Positions 21,446-34,962 of a DNA stretch of 64,000 bases are shown one piece after another. Position numbers and translations under genes: made by a program. Numbering within the stretch: position 1 is the first letter of the stretch; every line of letters starts with the position of its first letter. A model generated the notes under the pieces. That model ran no database searches. It worked only from the letters and a program-made list of their open reading frames with translations, and was not told where the DNA came from. Origin of the DNA: Odobenus rosmarus divergens (lineage: Eukaryota > Chordata > Mammalia > Carnivora > Odobenidae); NCBI RefSeq assembly GCF_000321225.1, contig NW_004451010.1, forward strand, positions 825,067-889,066, in the 5' to 3' direction.

Positions 21446-23769
21446 ATGTATTAGGCTCAATAAAATCTATTTTCCTAAAAACAGTCCTTGACAACTCAAG
21501 GAAGGCATGTAAACTATAATTTACTGGAGTTGGTATTCTTATTATTCTTTTCACTGACCTATACATTTTAATGCTTTTTGACAACTGCTTAGAGGAGACA
21601 GAAGGTATGCTTATCAAATTTCAAATGACACAAAACTAGAGGTAATAAATAATGCACAAGATGACAGAATCAAAACTAGGCAAGTGGGAATGAAGCAGAT
21701 AGCATTTAATAAGGCTAACTACAAGATTAAATTTTAAAAAACCAACGGCCCAATTTCAGTATGGAAATTTTAAGAAAAAACTTTCAAGTTTTAATTGGCT
21801 GCTGGGCTGACATGAGCCCAGAGTGGTACAGGACCCCACTCAAAGTTAGGCTCAGGACACTGAGTGGCAGGCAAAATATTTAGACTCTAAAAGGGTACCA
21901 GCATGAATTAAGGTCGCTAGGTAGAGGCCAATTGGAGATGGATGGAACCTCAATGTTGGGTAAAGGGGGGGAACAAAGTCCCATATTTTAGCCAGGTCAA
22001 GCTCAGCACATGGGTTGGCTTTCAGCTGTAGCATTAGTGGGAATCCCTGCCAGGGGCCACCGTTAAGTGATTTCTGACACTACCTTAGTACTGATAGGGC
22101 AGCCTGGGTCCCCTGAGAGTTTTGCCTCAGAAGTAGAACAAAGTAGGTCTTAAAGGTTTGCTATTTTAATTTTGGCCCCACTCTCCTGTGTCAGGGTCAG
22201 ACCCCTCACTTTTGAAGCTGAGAAATGCCATGTCATCCAGCATTTACATTCAAGTTACCTTTGAGACTGAGGCAGCGGGGCGGAGGTGGGGGGGGCGGAA
22301 ATCACATCTTCTCTGGTTCAGTTGGGACAATCATTCCAGGATCCTCAGATAGATCTGCTCCTAGAAACCCACATTTCCTAAAAACTGGGATCAGAATTCT
22401 GGCAAGAAGCCTGTGGGCTAGGCCTTGGCACTGGATCATCAAAAAAGTGAATACAGTCTTAGGCGGTGTGAATAGAAGCCTAGCATCTGGAACAAGGGTC
22501 CTGCTGTCGGTCTGTGCTGGTCATAACACACGGGAAGAATTGTTTCTATTCTGGATACTATGATTTAAAGGGATACAGGCAAACTGGTGTATGTCAAAAG
22601 GAAGATGATCAGAATGTTGGAAACCAAATCACTAGTTACTTTTTGATGGTTCAGGCTCAAGGCCTAGAAGGGGTCAAGATGGTGGGTGGGAGGGTGGTGT
22701 CAGGCAGCCTAGATATGAGAACTGTCTTCAGATAACATGAACGCAATCTTGTGAAAGAATATGAGCTTGTTAGGTAATGCTAGAAGACAGAATTTGGACC
22801 AGTGGGTTTTAAGCCCAAAATGAAGATTTTAACCATTATAGCTCTTCAAGAGTAGAATATGATTTTTAAGTAAGAGAGGTTTAAAATGTTCAAGTAAAGA
22901 TCTTATGATTATCATATTTGTTTTAGCTGGAATTCAGGACCTTTGGATGGGAAGCTAGAGGATTTCTAAGGTCTCATTCAAATCTAATGTTTCATGATCT
23001 AATCAATCTTTAACTTAGAAATGTGCTCCAGAATCTGAGGAAAGATTATTACCTGAGATTATTTTGGAGTTATGGTTTGGTTTTTGAAGTGGATCTTCTC
23101 AAAAGAAACAGAACTCATGGATTATTTAATCTGCGATATGTGAGGAGAGAAAAATAGTGCCATTAAGGAGGGAAAGGCACTCCCTGAGGTGTATGGGAAA
23201 AAGAAACATTCAACACATACCACGGGAATTGCACCGAGTCTGTACAGGCGTGAAGAGAATGCCAGGGAGAAGGTTGGAAACCTTTTTTCCTAGTGCGGAG
23301 AAGTTGTGATGCTATGTTTGTCTGACACTGCGCAAGGTGAGCGCTTGTCTAGAGTAGGGAAAACACGCTTGGTCTTTGCCTCCCTACATGTGCGGGCCCT
23401 GGACACAAACACACCAGAATCACAGTGTTCATGACAACTGATTGTCTTTGAAATACTGTGTTTCTATACCTCTGTTCTTCTCTCTACGTATGTTTTTGGA
23501 CTCTTTCTCACAGACGGGAAGAAATACATTATTTTTATAATCTGTCTCACCTGGGGTGAGGGGTCATTTGCAGACCTGGGTAGGAAAACAGATTCTCACG
23601 CTAGGAACTGGGGGTGGTACCACGTGCTGGGCAACCTGGGACCAAGAGAGGAGGGAGAGAGGTCAAAGTATTTATCCACAATCATCCCATCCTTTGCCTC
23701 TTGACCACCAAGAAGCCTTCCAGTCACTCTGCTCAAACCATTGCACGCTCTTCACGTGCACCTGCCGCG
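21446..23769. other. DDAH1 upstream flank, mostly unique
   Basis: No gene is seen. The part at 21790-22200 looks like an unclassified old repeat. A G-rich stretch lies at 22270-22299 (gcggggcggaggtgggggg). Open frames at 22225-22563 and 22514-22735 lack any recognisable domain. Confidence 0.4.
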
Positions 23770-23781
23770 GAATACAGGTAA

Positions 23782-24489
<708 letters not shown>

Positions 24490-24551
24490 TGAGTTGCGGG
24501 CGGAATCGCGGAATTGGCCCCCGGCTAGTTCAAAACTTCTCAATTGGGGGA

Positions 24552-24597
24552 GAGGGTGTGTGTGTGTGTGAGAGAGTCAGAGAGAAAGAGAGAAGTT
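24552..24597. repeat. (TG)n(GA)n microsatellite near the donor
   Basis: Short TG repeats pass into GA-rich text about 135 bp into intron 1. Confidence 0.85.
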
Positions 24598-24802
24598 CAT
24601 TGTTCACGCCTCCTGGTTGTCGGCGCAGCTTGGGTGCCTCCTAGACAACCCGACTGAGTGTGGTTGTGCGGACTCCCGCAGGTGGGTGGGGTGGGGAATC
24701 CATCTCACAGGCATTTTTATTTGTAAAGATTAAACAGTGGTAAAGACAATGCAACTCTGAGTGTTTCCCCGGGAGCGGGTCCAGGGAGGGTTTGTCCCTC
24801 CT

Positions 24803-24823
24803 GGGCGGGGGGCGGGGGGGGGG
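24803..24823 (+). other. Possible G-quadruplex in early intron 1
   Basis: The runs GGG, GGGGGG and GGGGGGGGGG are separated by single C residues, enough for four G-tracts on the coding strand about 390 bp after the donor. Confidence 0.5.
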
Positions 24824-26005
24824 CAGCGCTGGTTGGTGGCATTGAAGCCCCCAAGTCCTGCCTAGGGCTCAGAGCAGCGCAGGCCAGATGAATTAGCCGC
24901 GCGTCGGTGCCCACAGATCTAGGGCGTCCCGAGTTACTTTTTAGTGGTGGCGAGTGAGTCCGGCAGAAAGGGACGACTGTCAGGGGAGTGGTTTGTTGGT
25001 GAGCTGTGACTACGTGCTCATGAATAGGCTGGGTGTGAAAAGCTGTCCTCGGTCTAGGGTGTTGGGTTTGGGTGTGTGTGTCTGTGCGTTTAATTAAAAA
25101 TGGGTGTTTCACAAATTCCATGATTTTTACTCTCTTAGAGCAATTAGAGCTTTTTGTGTTCTCAAGGGAAAGTGACTACTTTAAAATATTGCAGCTTGTG
25201 AAAATGAGTGTGATGGCTTTAAAAACCAAGGTAGGTGAGTGGGGAGAGAGTGAGAATGGATTTTAAAATGCCATCTGGCCCTGGTTCCCCTTATCACCAG
25301 GCTAAAAGCCCAGGCTCAGGACTCTCCGTTTCTATTGGCACCAAGTGGCATTGCAAGAAGCCGGAGGTTTCTTTCATATCTGGACAGTTAGGGATTTTCC
25401 CCCCTATTTTGTCTTTATACAGTGGGCATCAGGAATGCCTCATAGAGCTTATAGTTAAAATATGCTTATTCTACACATGCTCCACTACTTAGCTGATAGA
25501 ACCATACATGGGCAGAATGAGCATATTGCATTTATTTCTTACTGAGACAATTAATTCAGCTTTTGTTCGCCCTACCTTAGCAGAAAACAAAAAGAGTAAC
25601 AGGTTCTCATTCTCTTTGCTTTTTATTTCCTTTGCCACACCTTTGAGTTGTTGAGATGGCCCACTCTATTTTAAACTGATAAGCGTGTAACCCCATTTGA
25701 AGACTTTCTAGTGTGTCCTAGGCCATATGGCACAACCGAGGTTTGTGCTTTAAAGTGTAAAAGAGATTTCAAAAACCCTTTCAACATGGTACTCCTTTGA
25801 TGAGGGTAGTCCAGTTTCCTGTCAAGAGACTGTCACACGTTTAATCATCCATTTCATTTTATTCCTATAATAAAACCTTCCAAATTTTGGCCTTCCTGAT
25901 TGTAAGTGGGCAGTGATCTTTCTCCCCTGTCAGATTTTTGAGGCATACATTTTAATTTGGCTTCACTCTTATATCAATCTGGTGGCTCTCTGCTGGAGGG
26001 CCACA
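24824..26005. other. Unique intronic DNA
   Basis: G+C falls back to background. No repeat or gene is recognised. Confidence 0.4.
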
Positions 26006-26190
26006 TAGTGTAGTGAATAGGAACACCAGACTGCATCTAATTCTGTGACCTTGGGGAGTGTCTCCTGCCTCCTCCTTCTCACCTGAAAAGTGGACATAAT
26101 ACCTATTTCATAAAGTTGTACTAAATTTATTAATCTATCTGAAATTTATAGGGTAAGCCATTTCATGAGTGATGGTTGTTATTATTTACT
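26006..26190 (+). repeat. MIR relic, sense
   Basis: The order is catagtgtagtgaataggaa, ctgtgaccttggggagtgtc and ataatacctatttcataaag, a sense MIR. Confidence 0.65.
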
Positions 26191-26645
26191 TAACAGTGGG
26201 TCATGGAAGACTTACTTCTTTTTGAGCAGTAAGAAGTCTACTATATACTGAGGTAGTTACAGTGAAATTTCCCCTTCCCACGGTGAAGGGGAATCATCTT
26301 CACACCTTAGGATCCATCCTAATCTGCTATGTAGAACTTCCTCCCAGCTTGAGTATCCTACAGGTGCATGTTGTCTCCCAAAAATGCCTTTGCCATTACA
26401 CATGATCTGAATCAGCAGAGTTAACAGATCTTTCAGCCAGAGAGAGAAATACGGGCAGTTGTGTTGGATGGGGTTACTTCCAGAAAGCAGGGCTAAGCAG
26501 GGTAACTAACACTCTTTGAAATCTCTCACAACACCAGTTCACTGGCTTAGTTGTTGAGTGAATAAATGAATGAATGAAATGCTAACTAGCTAATATTAAC
26601 AAGCTGATAATAATTACTTCAAGGTCCTCTTTGGACTGTTGTATA
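26191..26645. other. Unique intronic DNA
   Basis: Nothing recognised beyond a short TGAA-type repeat near 26560. Confidence 0.35.
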
Positions 26646-26649
26646 TACT

Positions 26650-27070
26650 TTTCATGTGACACCTGCCTCCCTAACTGAAATTCCACAACAGCGAAGGCAT
26701 TATCTTAAGATTATTGCCACTGATCTCTTTGCCTTCTGTCTCCTTACTCTCCATTCCATTCTCCATGCTGTGGAGTCCAAGTCTCTAAGCTGGTCTTTCT
26801 AAAACTCAAATCTGATCCTGTCCCTGCTCCTGTGAAACTTCTTGAAGAACCTCCATTAAGCTTGGTAAACCCATTGAGCTGGACTTTGCTTGCCTTTCCA
26901 GCTTCAGTTGCATCTCTGACTCTACCCTGGGTGCCTCCCAACCCTTTGGCTCAAGCCAGGTTCTTTCACTAAAGCTCACCATGCTATTCTTTTCTAGGCA
27001 TACATTTCTCCTTTGTATGGGACATTCTTCCTCTTTCACCTACCTGTTCTATTCATGCATCATTTCCCAG
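26650..27070 (+). mobile_element. L2-like LINE relic
   Basis: Text on cttctgtctccttactctcc, aactcaaatctgatcctgtc, gtgaaacttcttgaagaacc and tgggacattcttcctctttc follows the L2 3' region. Confidence 0.55.
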
Positions 27071-27079
27071 CTTACTGTT

Positions 27080-27470
27080 ATCATTAATATTATTAGCTAA
27101 TCTCTGTTGGGTGCTTGCCATTTGCAAAACATAGTGTCAGAGGGTGCCTGGGTGGTTCAGTCATTAAGCGTCTGCCTTAAGCTCAGGTCATGATCCCAGG
27201 GTCCTGGGATCGAGCCCCACATTGGGCTCCCTGCTCAGCGGGAAGTCTGCTTCTCCCTCTCCCACTCCCCCTGCTTGTGTTCCCTCTCTTGCTGTGTCTC
27301 TCTCTGTCAAATAAATAAATAAAATCTTTAAAAACAACAACAACAACAACATAGTGTCAGATTTATGACATGGATTTCATTGAATACCCACATCAACTCT
27401 TCAAGCTCAGTACTATCATTATTCTTATTTTAAAGTTGATGGAACTGAGGCTTTCCTTTTACTTGTCTCT
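27080..27470 (-). repeat. MIR relic, antisense, split by a SINE
   Basis: The left part (27085-27140) carries gttgggtgcttgccatttgc. The right part (27362-27460) carries catcaactcttcaagctcag and ttgatggaactgaggc. The CAN-SINE at 27142-27347 lies between. Confidence 0.65.
27142..27347 (+). mobile_element. CAN-SINE inside MIR
   Basis: Sense SINE with head GGGTGCCTGGGTGGTTCAG and a tail running into (CAA)n. The target duplication aacatagtgtcaga is perfect (27128-27141 and 27348-27361). Confidence 0.96.
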
Positions 27471-28485
27471 TGTTATTTTGCTTGTTTTTATAAAAATCCT
27501 GAAAATTCCTTTATTAAAACATCATGTTATATTTAATGACTTTTCTTCCTTGGAAGAAAGGACTGAGAACTGAACTCAAGAAAGTAACCCTTCTGTGAAA
27601 GCCACAATGGGGCCTCCCAAGATTAATAAAACACAGGTGATGTCTGCAGGAAGCTTAAGTTTTAGTGAAGAAAACTGTGTGTACAGAGCCAGCAAATAAT
27701 GTTGTCTCATAATTCTGTGTCTTCACGAATACGAATATTTTAATGTTTAATACTTTAAAGACAAATTAGCTTTGAGAACCAGTCATATTTTAAATGAAGT
27801 CAACTTAATTTTAGAAGAAAAAAAGTCAACTTATAAATGTCAACATCCTGTAAACAAATATCTAAGAGCTAAAGTAAGACAAGTGACAGAGTGTGAGGAT
27901 TGGGTTTTAAAAAAATTAAAATTTTTGGATAGGTTATACATTTCTGCAGTACCATATTCAAAAGGTACAAGAGGATAGATAGGCAGTGAAGAGGCAACTA
28001 CTAAAACCATTTTCCTGATTTTCCTTCCAGAAGGTTTTTAGTACCTAATAAATGATTAACTGGTAAAAGTTACTCAAGCAAAATTGTAAAGTATATCCTG
28101 TGTCCTTTTGCCCCTCTTTCAGAGTCATTTTATCCTTTCCCAGCTACCAAGGATTAGTATATGGGATAGTCTGGGAGAAAAAACACACATACTCATTCTC
28201 ACAAGGTGGTAATGGCTTTAATTATCCTTTCCTGGACCATTTGTATTTTTAGGGACCTCTTGAGGAAGAAGACAATGCATAGCACAAGGTAACAAATCTG
28301 AAAAGTGGAATTGGACATTGGGTAGGGACATGGAGGCATAAATGGAAAGCATGAGCAATACATATTTAGATAGAAATTCCCCTTTTATTAGGGTACTTAA
28401 CTATTTGAACCTACATATTTTGGCCCTGGGTTTATTCTTTGGTTAGGCTAAAAGCATAACCCTGTTGATACCAGAGGCAAGGTGA
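27471..28485. other. Unique intronic DNA
   Basis: AT-rich with no recognised element. Confidence 0.35.
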
Positions 28486-28489
28486 GCAT

Positions 28490-28526
28490 AAAGACCATGT
28501 CTAATGACTAGCTAACATGTGCCAAG

Positions 28527-28562
<36 letters not shown>

Positions 28563-28680
28563 TGCAAAAGGTGGTATCATTATCAGCTCTATTTAAGAGA
28601 AGGAAGCTGAAGCTCAGGTAACCAGAGTTAAGTTGTCCAATGACACACAGCTAATAAGTGACAGAACTGAAGTTTTCATG
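28490..28680 (-). repeat. MIR relic, antisense, with (TG)n
   Basis: The order tagctaacatgtgccaagtt, gaaggaagctgaagctcagg and caatgacacacagctaataa is antisense MIR. A run of about fifteen TG units (28529-28559) sits within it. Confidence 0.7.
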
Positions 28681-30654
28681 AAAACATGAAGGTCATTTTT
28701 CCTTGAAGTGCTTGTAGCCAGTTGGGGTTAATCATAACAACATTAAATCCATACAAAATAACTACCCAAATCCTTTTTTATACAGCTAACGATATGCAAA
28801 TCTCAGTTGGATATTAACAAAGTGAATGTTTTACTTCCCTCCTCTCATAAATGAGAGTAGATTGTTTTCATTTTAGTTAAATAATAATAATCTGATCATT
28901 TATATGAAACCCCAGAATTGCGGAGGCACAATCTGTGCAGAATTGTATCTTCTTTACCAGCAGACTGGATGATTGCTTTTTAAAATGCATACATTTCCTC
29001 AAACTTCTTTTTAACATCAGGTGAGAAAACTGCCCTAAGCCATAATTAGAACTTACTCTCACAAAGATGGAAAGTAAATGTGCTGGAGGCTCTTTACATG
29101 GCAGCGGATTAACGACTCTTGATAAATCGTCACCTCCAACTGGTTAGAACAACTGCTCCCTTTCAGGATGTTTCTTTTTCACTCTACTTGGCCTTGGCAA
29201 AAAAATGTTTGGAAATTGATGTGTCTTGGAAACTGGAGTGCATCTATTATATAATGCAATCTATTCCCATGCAGATGATCTTGAAAGACTTGAAAATAAA
29301 GAACATTATGATGAGTAGGGAGTGACTTCTATTAGATACTATTAGCTGAAAATGAGCTTTCTGCAGAGATTCCTAGGATCATTAGAGAATCATTATAAGA
29401 CTAAGAAGGCAGAGATGGATCCCTTATAATTCAGATATGCTGGAAAATTGCTTTTGCATGTATTTAAATTCTTGTTGAGCTCAGATTTCTTCAAAATTAG
29501 TTTTATTATAGTAATGGTAGTTATCCATCCATTAATATAAAACCTCAACACAGAAAAGTCTACTTAAGACTTTTGAACAAACAGATTTACCTTCTATTGT
29601 TTTTGAATCATATATAAATTATCCATGGCCTCTTATGAATCTCAGTATGAATTTGGAGATGCTGGCTATTGTTTATTTTATGGGCATTTGCTATTAAAAT
29701 CTGTAACCACTTGAGAAAGCCTCATTTTCTAACTGGAGACTTGGACACATTGTAGAGTTCATTCCCCTCTCAAGGGGTATCACAATTAAAGGTAAAATAA
29801 CTGAAATTTTAATGAAAGAAAAGTTTCATTCATATCTTATACAGAACACAGTGTGTTGTTCATCCCAGATAGTCAATAAATATTTATTTACCAAAGCTAA
29901 ATCCCCAGTGTTCCATCAAAATGCTCCTCTGACCTTTGAAGTTAGCTTGTATTGCTTTCCCTAAACTGATATTAGGTATTAAATCTGTTAGTGTCCTCAG
30001 GCTCATTTCATAAGCAGGCACTTTTCATCCAAATGGACAAGCAGGAGTAATCTCAGACAACAAATCCCATTTAAAAATGTGTGCCTGTAATGCCATCCTA
30101 GTTCCCTTCATCATTGTCAAACAATTTAATAATGTACATTGTCTTCCTGAAGCTGAGTGCTAAAGGAGCAGTAACATCACATGGAGAGAATAAATAACCA
30201 GACTTTAGACTCCTGTTTCTAAATGTTTAGGTCATCCAAGCAAGTGTGATCAGAGAAAACAGCACAGCAGAGTACAAAGATGAAAGTACACATTATTACA
30301 GGGTTGGTTTAATTTTGCCCAACAAATCAATGTGAGCAAACCTGACTTAGTTTATGTTAGCAAATTAAAGAGAATACAACTTTTAAGCTGCTTTTGCAAC
30401 TGGATGGGCTTATAGGGTTAAATTGTCATTATTGTGAAGATGAATACATCAACATTTTGCTTGCTTTGAATATGTGTAAGTAAATGAAACTTTGCCTTAA
30501 TTAAAAATATTTTGCCTTGATTTCTTTGTTCTTGTTTTGTTTAAGAAACAAAGTTTTCTAATTTGCTTATGGTACTAATTATGAGTGCCATGATTACATT
30601 AAAAATGACTGTTCTTTAGAAGATAAAGGAATAATAGTTTATCACTCCTATATG
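28681..30654. other. Repeat-poor unique intronic block
   Basis: No interspersed repeat or coding signal is recognised across about 2 kb. Several homeodomain-type TAATTA/ATTAAT words occur (for example about 30500-30600). It is a candidate for conserved regulatory DNA, unproven from one sequence. Confidence 0.35.
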
Positions 30655-30965
30655 TTTGTGCATTCAGCAACTGTCTACAACATACCAGGCCCAATGTTTG
30701 GTGCTAGGGAGACATAGCTGAATTAGATAACACTGCTGCCTTCAGGATCTCACAATTCACTAGGAAGGCAGACTGGTGGCAGATGCTTACAAACAAAGGG
30801 GACAGGTTTCACAACAGGGTTCTATCTAGTGCTATGGAAGATCCAGGAGGTGTGTCTGACCCACATCAGGACTTCTCAGAAGAAGAGAATATTGAGCTGG
30901 AAGTAACCAGGAAAGGAAGAGAGGCAGCCTTCCACAGACAGCACTATGAAATAGGATGAGGGTGA
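30655..30965. repeat. Ancient mammalian repeat, family not named
   Basis: The phrases acaacataccaggcccaatg, ttggtgctagggagacatag and ctgccttcaggatctcacaa match a common old repeat pattern. Related text occurs at about 40850 and 59980. Confidence 0.45.
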
Positions 30966-32926
30966 TAGTCCAGTAAAAGTAATTTCATTAACATTGAAAA
31001 GGATGCAGAATTGAAAAAAGCCTGCCTATGCCCCCTCAGAGCTCTGAGATTTTGGTTCCCTAGTTCCGAGTTCACCAAGAGAACTACATCCTTAACTGTA
31101 TTTCCTGTTTGGGGCCTAAAGTGATTTGACCACCTAGCACACCCTATTCCTAATTGTCCACTCTAAGTCTGAGACTTATTTCTTGAGGTTGCTAGAATGC
31201 CATTTGGCAGGGGCAGTAATTTTTCTTCTTTGACCCCAAATTTGCCACATTGGGATGTATCAGGTAAACCTGGCATCCTAGAATATATAGTTATATATAA
31301 CATTATCCATGTCAATGGCAAGTAAGAGAAAATGATTTCCTCTTTGCTCTTGAAATGTGTGTTTATTCACAAATCTTTCCATCTTGGCAGTAGGCATTAC
31401 TGAATCTCACACTAATATAAATCAAGTGTAGCCTAAAGTAAGCGTACATCTGTACTCATGGGTTAAATTTTGTACATGCTGCGAAAAGCAACATGGTAGG
31501 GGTATAACACTATTCTAGAGGTCAGGGGACACTGGTTTTGATTTTTTGCAGTGATATGAATATCTAATATTCTTTCCAGCTTAGAGATGCTATGCTTTCT
31601 TTCTGGATCTCAGATCATGTTGGGATGGGACATGGGGGGTGGGGGAAAAAAGGGTAAGGAGATGTGGAAAAAATGATGGGGCAATGATGATAACTTACAT
31701 TTGCGAGATGGGATTAGGGCTTGATGAATAAAAAATACTGGATTTTATTCAATTTGAAACATTATGCTTGTCCTACTTAACTAACCAATCATATGAGCTC
31801 ATGCCTTGCTAATGATAATCCATTATGAGATAAAGATGAATTTCCCAACTTGATTTCAAAAGCTCAGCTTACTCAACCATTTATAACATACTTAAGTAAT
31901 TTTTTTTTTAGAAAACTTAGATAAAATCCATTGGAAGAGTATAACATCCCTAGACCCACATACTGTCTCATCACATGACTTTCATCAGTGTCTGCCAGTT
32001 GATGTCTCTGTGGTAAATATGAAACAATGGCTTGAAGAAATGGAGAGCAAGTGAATGTGAAGTATATACTGGAAGTTGTGTTTTTTGTTAGGACTAAAAG
32101 TCTTGACTTGCCCGTGGCAGTTCTTTCTTATAAGCCCTCCATACATATGTGTTGATTTCCATTCCTGGTGCTAAAATTTGAGTTTTGTTTTCAAAATTTT
32201 GACTTTTGTCTTCCAAAACTGCATAGTTATTTTTCTGAATAGAGAAAAAAAAGATACCCACTTAAATGTAGCCTTTCTGTAGTTAGCCATGTACAATTTA
32301 AGATTGTTAACAGTAAGATATTGATGTAATTATTTTTAAAGTTTGGAAATAGGCTTGTGGCAAACCTAGACATTTTTTGTCTGAAATTATTCAAAGAGCT
32401 GAAATTAGCTAATTTAATGCTCTTGGTACAGTTAAAAGATAATAATGGAAGAAAAACACATCCATTTTATTCTCTTAATTATTATTATTTTTTTGGGTCA
32501 TAGGGAACCATCATTTTACAAAGAAAGAATAATATAACTACGGTTTGGGTCATATTTTAGGTCATATTTTAGGTCACTTTGATAGAAACATGTTTTCCAA
32601 TTCCAGAGTTTTATATGGAGAAATTTAAATCTAGTGCTTTATTTTGAAGTACTCAAACCATTTTGCTCTTGCTTTTGGTATTCTTCTAACTTTCCTCAGG
32701 CTCTCTTAGTCCTTCATCAGGGGCCCAGGTTTTCCACCTCCGCTTTCTGCAAAAAATACAGTGTTAGGAGACAGAGAGACCCTAGTCGCAAAGGGTAGTG
32801 ATTTCTTCATTTTCATGTTATTCTCAAACCAAACATCTCTGAAGCTTTAGGTCTCCCCTAGTCTCCAGGCTTTCCCAGGCCACCCCAAATATGTGAGTAG
32901 TTTAACAATGAATAGAGCACAGCTTC
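30966..32926. other. Unique intronic DNA
   Basis: Nothing recognised. Short tandem phrases of tcatattttaggtca lie at 32550-32576. Confidence 0.35.
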
Positions 32927-32942
32927 AAGACAAGGCTTTTTG

Positions 32943-33146
32943 GGGGCGCCTGGGTGGCTCAGTCGTTAAGCATCTGCCTTCGGCTCAGGTCATGATCCCG
33001 GGGTCCTGGGATCGAGCCCCGCATTGGGCTCCCCGCTCCGCGGAAAGCCTGCTTCTCCCTCTCCCACTCCCTCTGCTTGTGTTCCCTCTCTTGCTGTGTC
33101 TCTATCTGTCAAATAAATAAATAAAATCTTTAAAAAAAAATAAAAA
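32943..33146 (+). mobile_element. CAN-SINE, young
   Basis: Sense SINE, close to consensus, with head GGGCGCCTGGGTGGCTCAG and tail CTGTCAAATAAATAAATAAA. The target duplication aagacaaggctttttg is perfect over 16 bp (32927-32942 and 33147-33162). Confidence 0.97.
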
Positions 33147-33162
33147 AAGACAAGGCTTTTTG

Positions 33163-34930
33163 TACAGTTGTGTGTGTGCATGTTTTTAAACTGCTGCCCT
33201 CCACCTACCAGAGAGGAGTCATGAAATCACTTTAGCGGGTCATGACCAGCCCTTTCATTTTTAATGTAACAGAATCAATAGAAAATGCACTGCAACATGG
33301 TAAGAAATATATAATGTCATGAAACTTTTTTCATTTATATACATTTGTGTTTCTATGTATACTAATTACGTATATAAAAATATGTTTCTTACTATAGGTC
33401 ACTGCCAAAAAATAAAGTGTGAAAACCCATTGTATCTCCTTTCAACTGGATTGTACCTCTCAGCTTCTTTATGAAAATTCTGGAGGACCATGCCTGTTGT
33501 CCAGTTGGGATCTGGGAATCCTGGCCAAAATCCTAACTGTTTCTCTATGTATATCAAGTCATGCTTGATTTCCATTTGCCTAGGTTGGAATTGGAACCTT
33601 TTGGCTATTTGGAACCCTGTCCATCGGGGGCGGGGGGCGAAACTTAATTGAGGAACATGAGGAGGAGAAAGACTGTCAACTCCACCATTTGCTAGAAGCT
33701 GATTCTACCTTTCCTTTGGTGATATTCTAAACCAATTGAGGGAAAGTTACATTGATTAAGACAGGCAAGCATAGTTTCCATTTGAACTGGCATCTTTTTC
33801 ATTTTTTTGCAAGTAGATTCTGTGGTTGCAGTATAGAAATGAACCACTGACAAACTGCATCCAGAGGGGTTGACTCCACATTTTCCTACCAGCAGCCTCG
33901 ACGGAAGCTGAGATCTGCAATGACCCCAGGAAGCCTCAGTGTCCAATGTTAGGATTTCCGTTGCATTTGGGGATGGAAACTCAGAACACTTTTTTTCTTC
34001 AAAGAACCCCAGAATGTGTCAAAACACAGAATGTCCTAAAACATAATTATAATGTTCATGTCATTCTCAGACCACTGCCTAAAGGCCTAGAAGGGACCTT
34101 GAAAATCACTGGTTTCACCATTTTTTCTTCACACTCTGCAACACTAAATAGGTGTAACTCCAGCCTTTACAGAAGAATGCCCAAAGGAAATTTAATTTTC
34201 TTCCCCAAGTAACCCATTTCAGCAATATTTGTTAGTGTTAGTGCTCACTAAGTATGAGTCATTTGAACTAACATGTAGGTTGGGGTTCATTCTGACAAAG
34301 TGCATTTGACTGGTTAGTAACAAGTTAGTCTCTGATTACAGGGAAACAGAGCATCCGATTTTCAGTGGTAACCTCCCTTTGCACAGCTGAGCAACCTAGT
34401 ACTAAGTGGAGTGTACTCTCACACCTGCTCTTTTGTTCCCCTCTAAAGGAGTGCTTTCAAGATTTTGGTAAGGAAATAATAATAGAGGCAAACAGTGTGG
34501 CTGTGACTGGAGAAATTGTGTGTTTGTAGGAAAGGGGCTTGGAATTGTGTATCTTGGAGCTATGTTACATGAGAAAAAAATGGGTAATGCGTTTGTCATG
34601 TCCATGACAGCATTTTTTTTGTGAGCACTGAGCCAGATAACTGAAGCCTCTGAGTGGTTTGCAAGAAAACTAAGGACGAATATTGCTTCTAAACTAGTCC
34701 CCAGAGAGAAGCTTATTGGTGAGGGGGAGAAGGAATAGGGATTTAGGTTAGAACATTTTTTTGAAAGTAAGTGCAGAAAAACATACAAGGTATAGCCCAC
34801 TGGCCTCAACATGGCTGAGGGCTCAATTATGATTCGATTCACGCTCCCTGAAACACTCGCCGGCCCTGAGGTCAGCCTAATGACTGGAAATTCTGCAAAT
34901 GTAACAGCTACTGTCCCTTGGACTGTTTTA
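33163..34930. other. Unique intronic DNA
   Basis: No gene or repeat recognised. A short G-rich run (cgggggcggggggcg) lies at about 33626. Confidence 0.35.
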
Positions 34931-34962
34931 AACACACACACACACATACACGCACACACAGA
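34931..34962. repeat. (CA)n microsatellite, interrupted
   Basis: CA units broken by TA and CG. Confidence 0.85.

Noticed and set aside
22225..22735. Open frames upstream of DDAH1 as an unknown gene
   Set aside because: They are short, overlapping and without domains; the glycine run comes from a G-rich tract.
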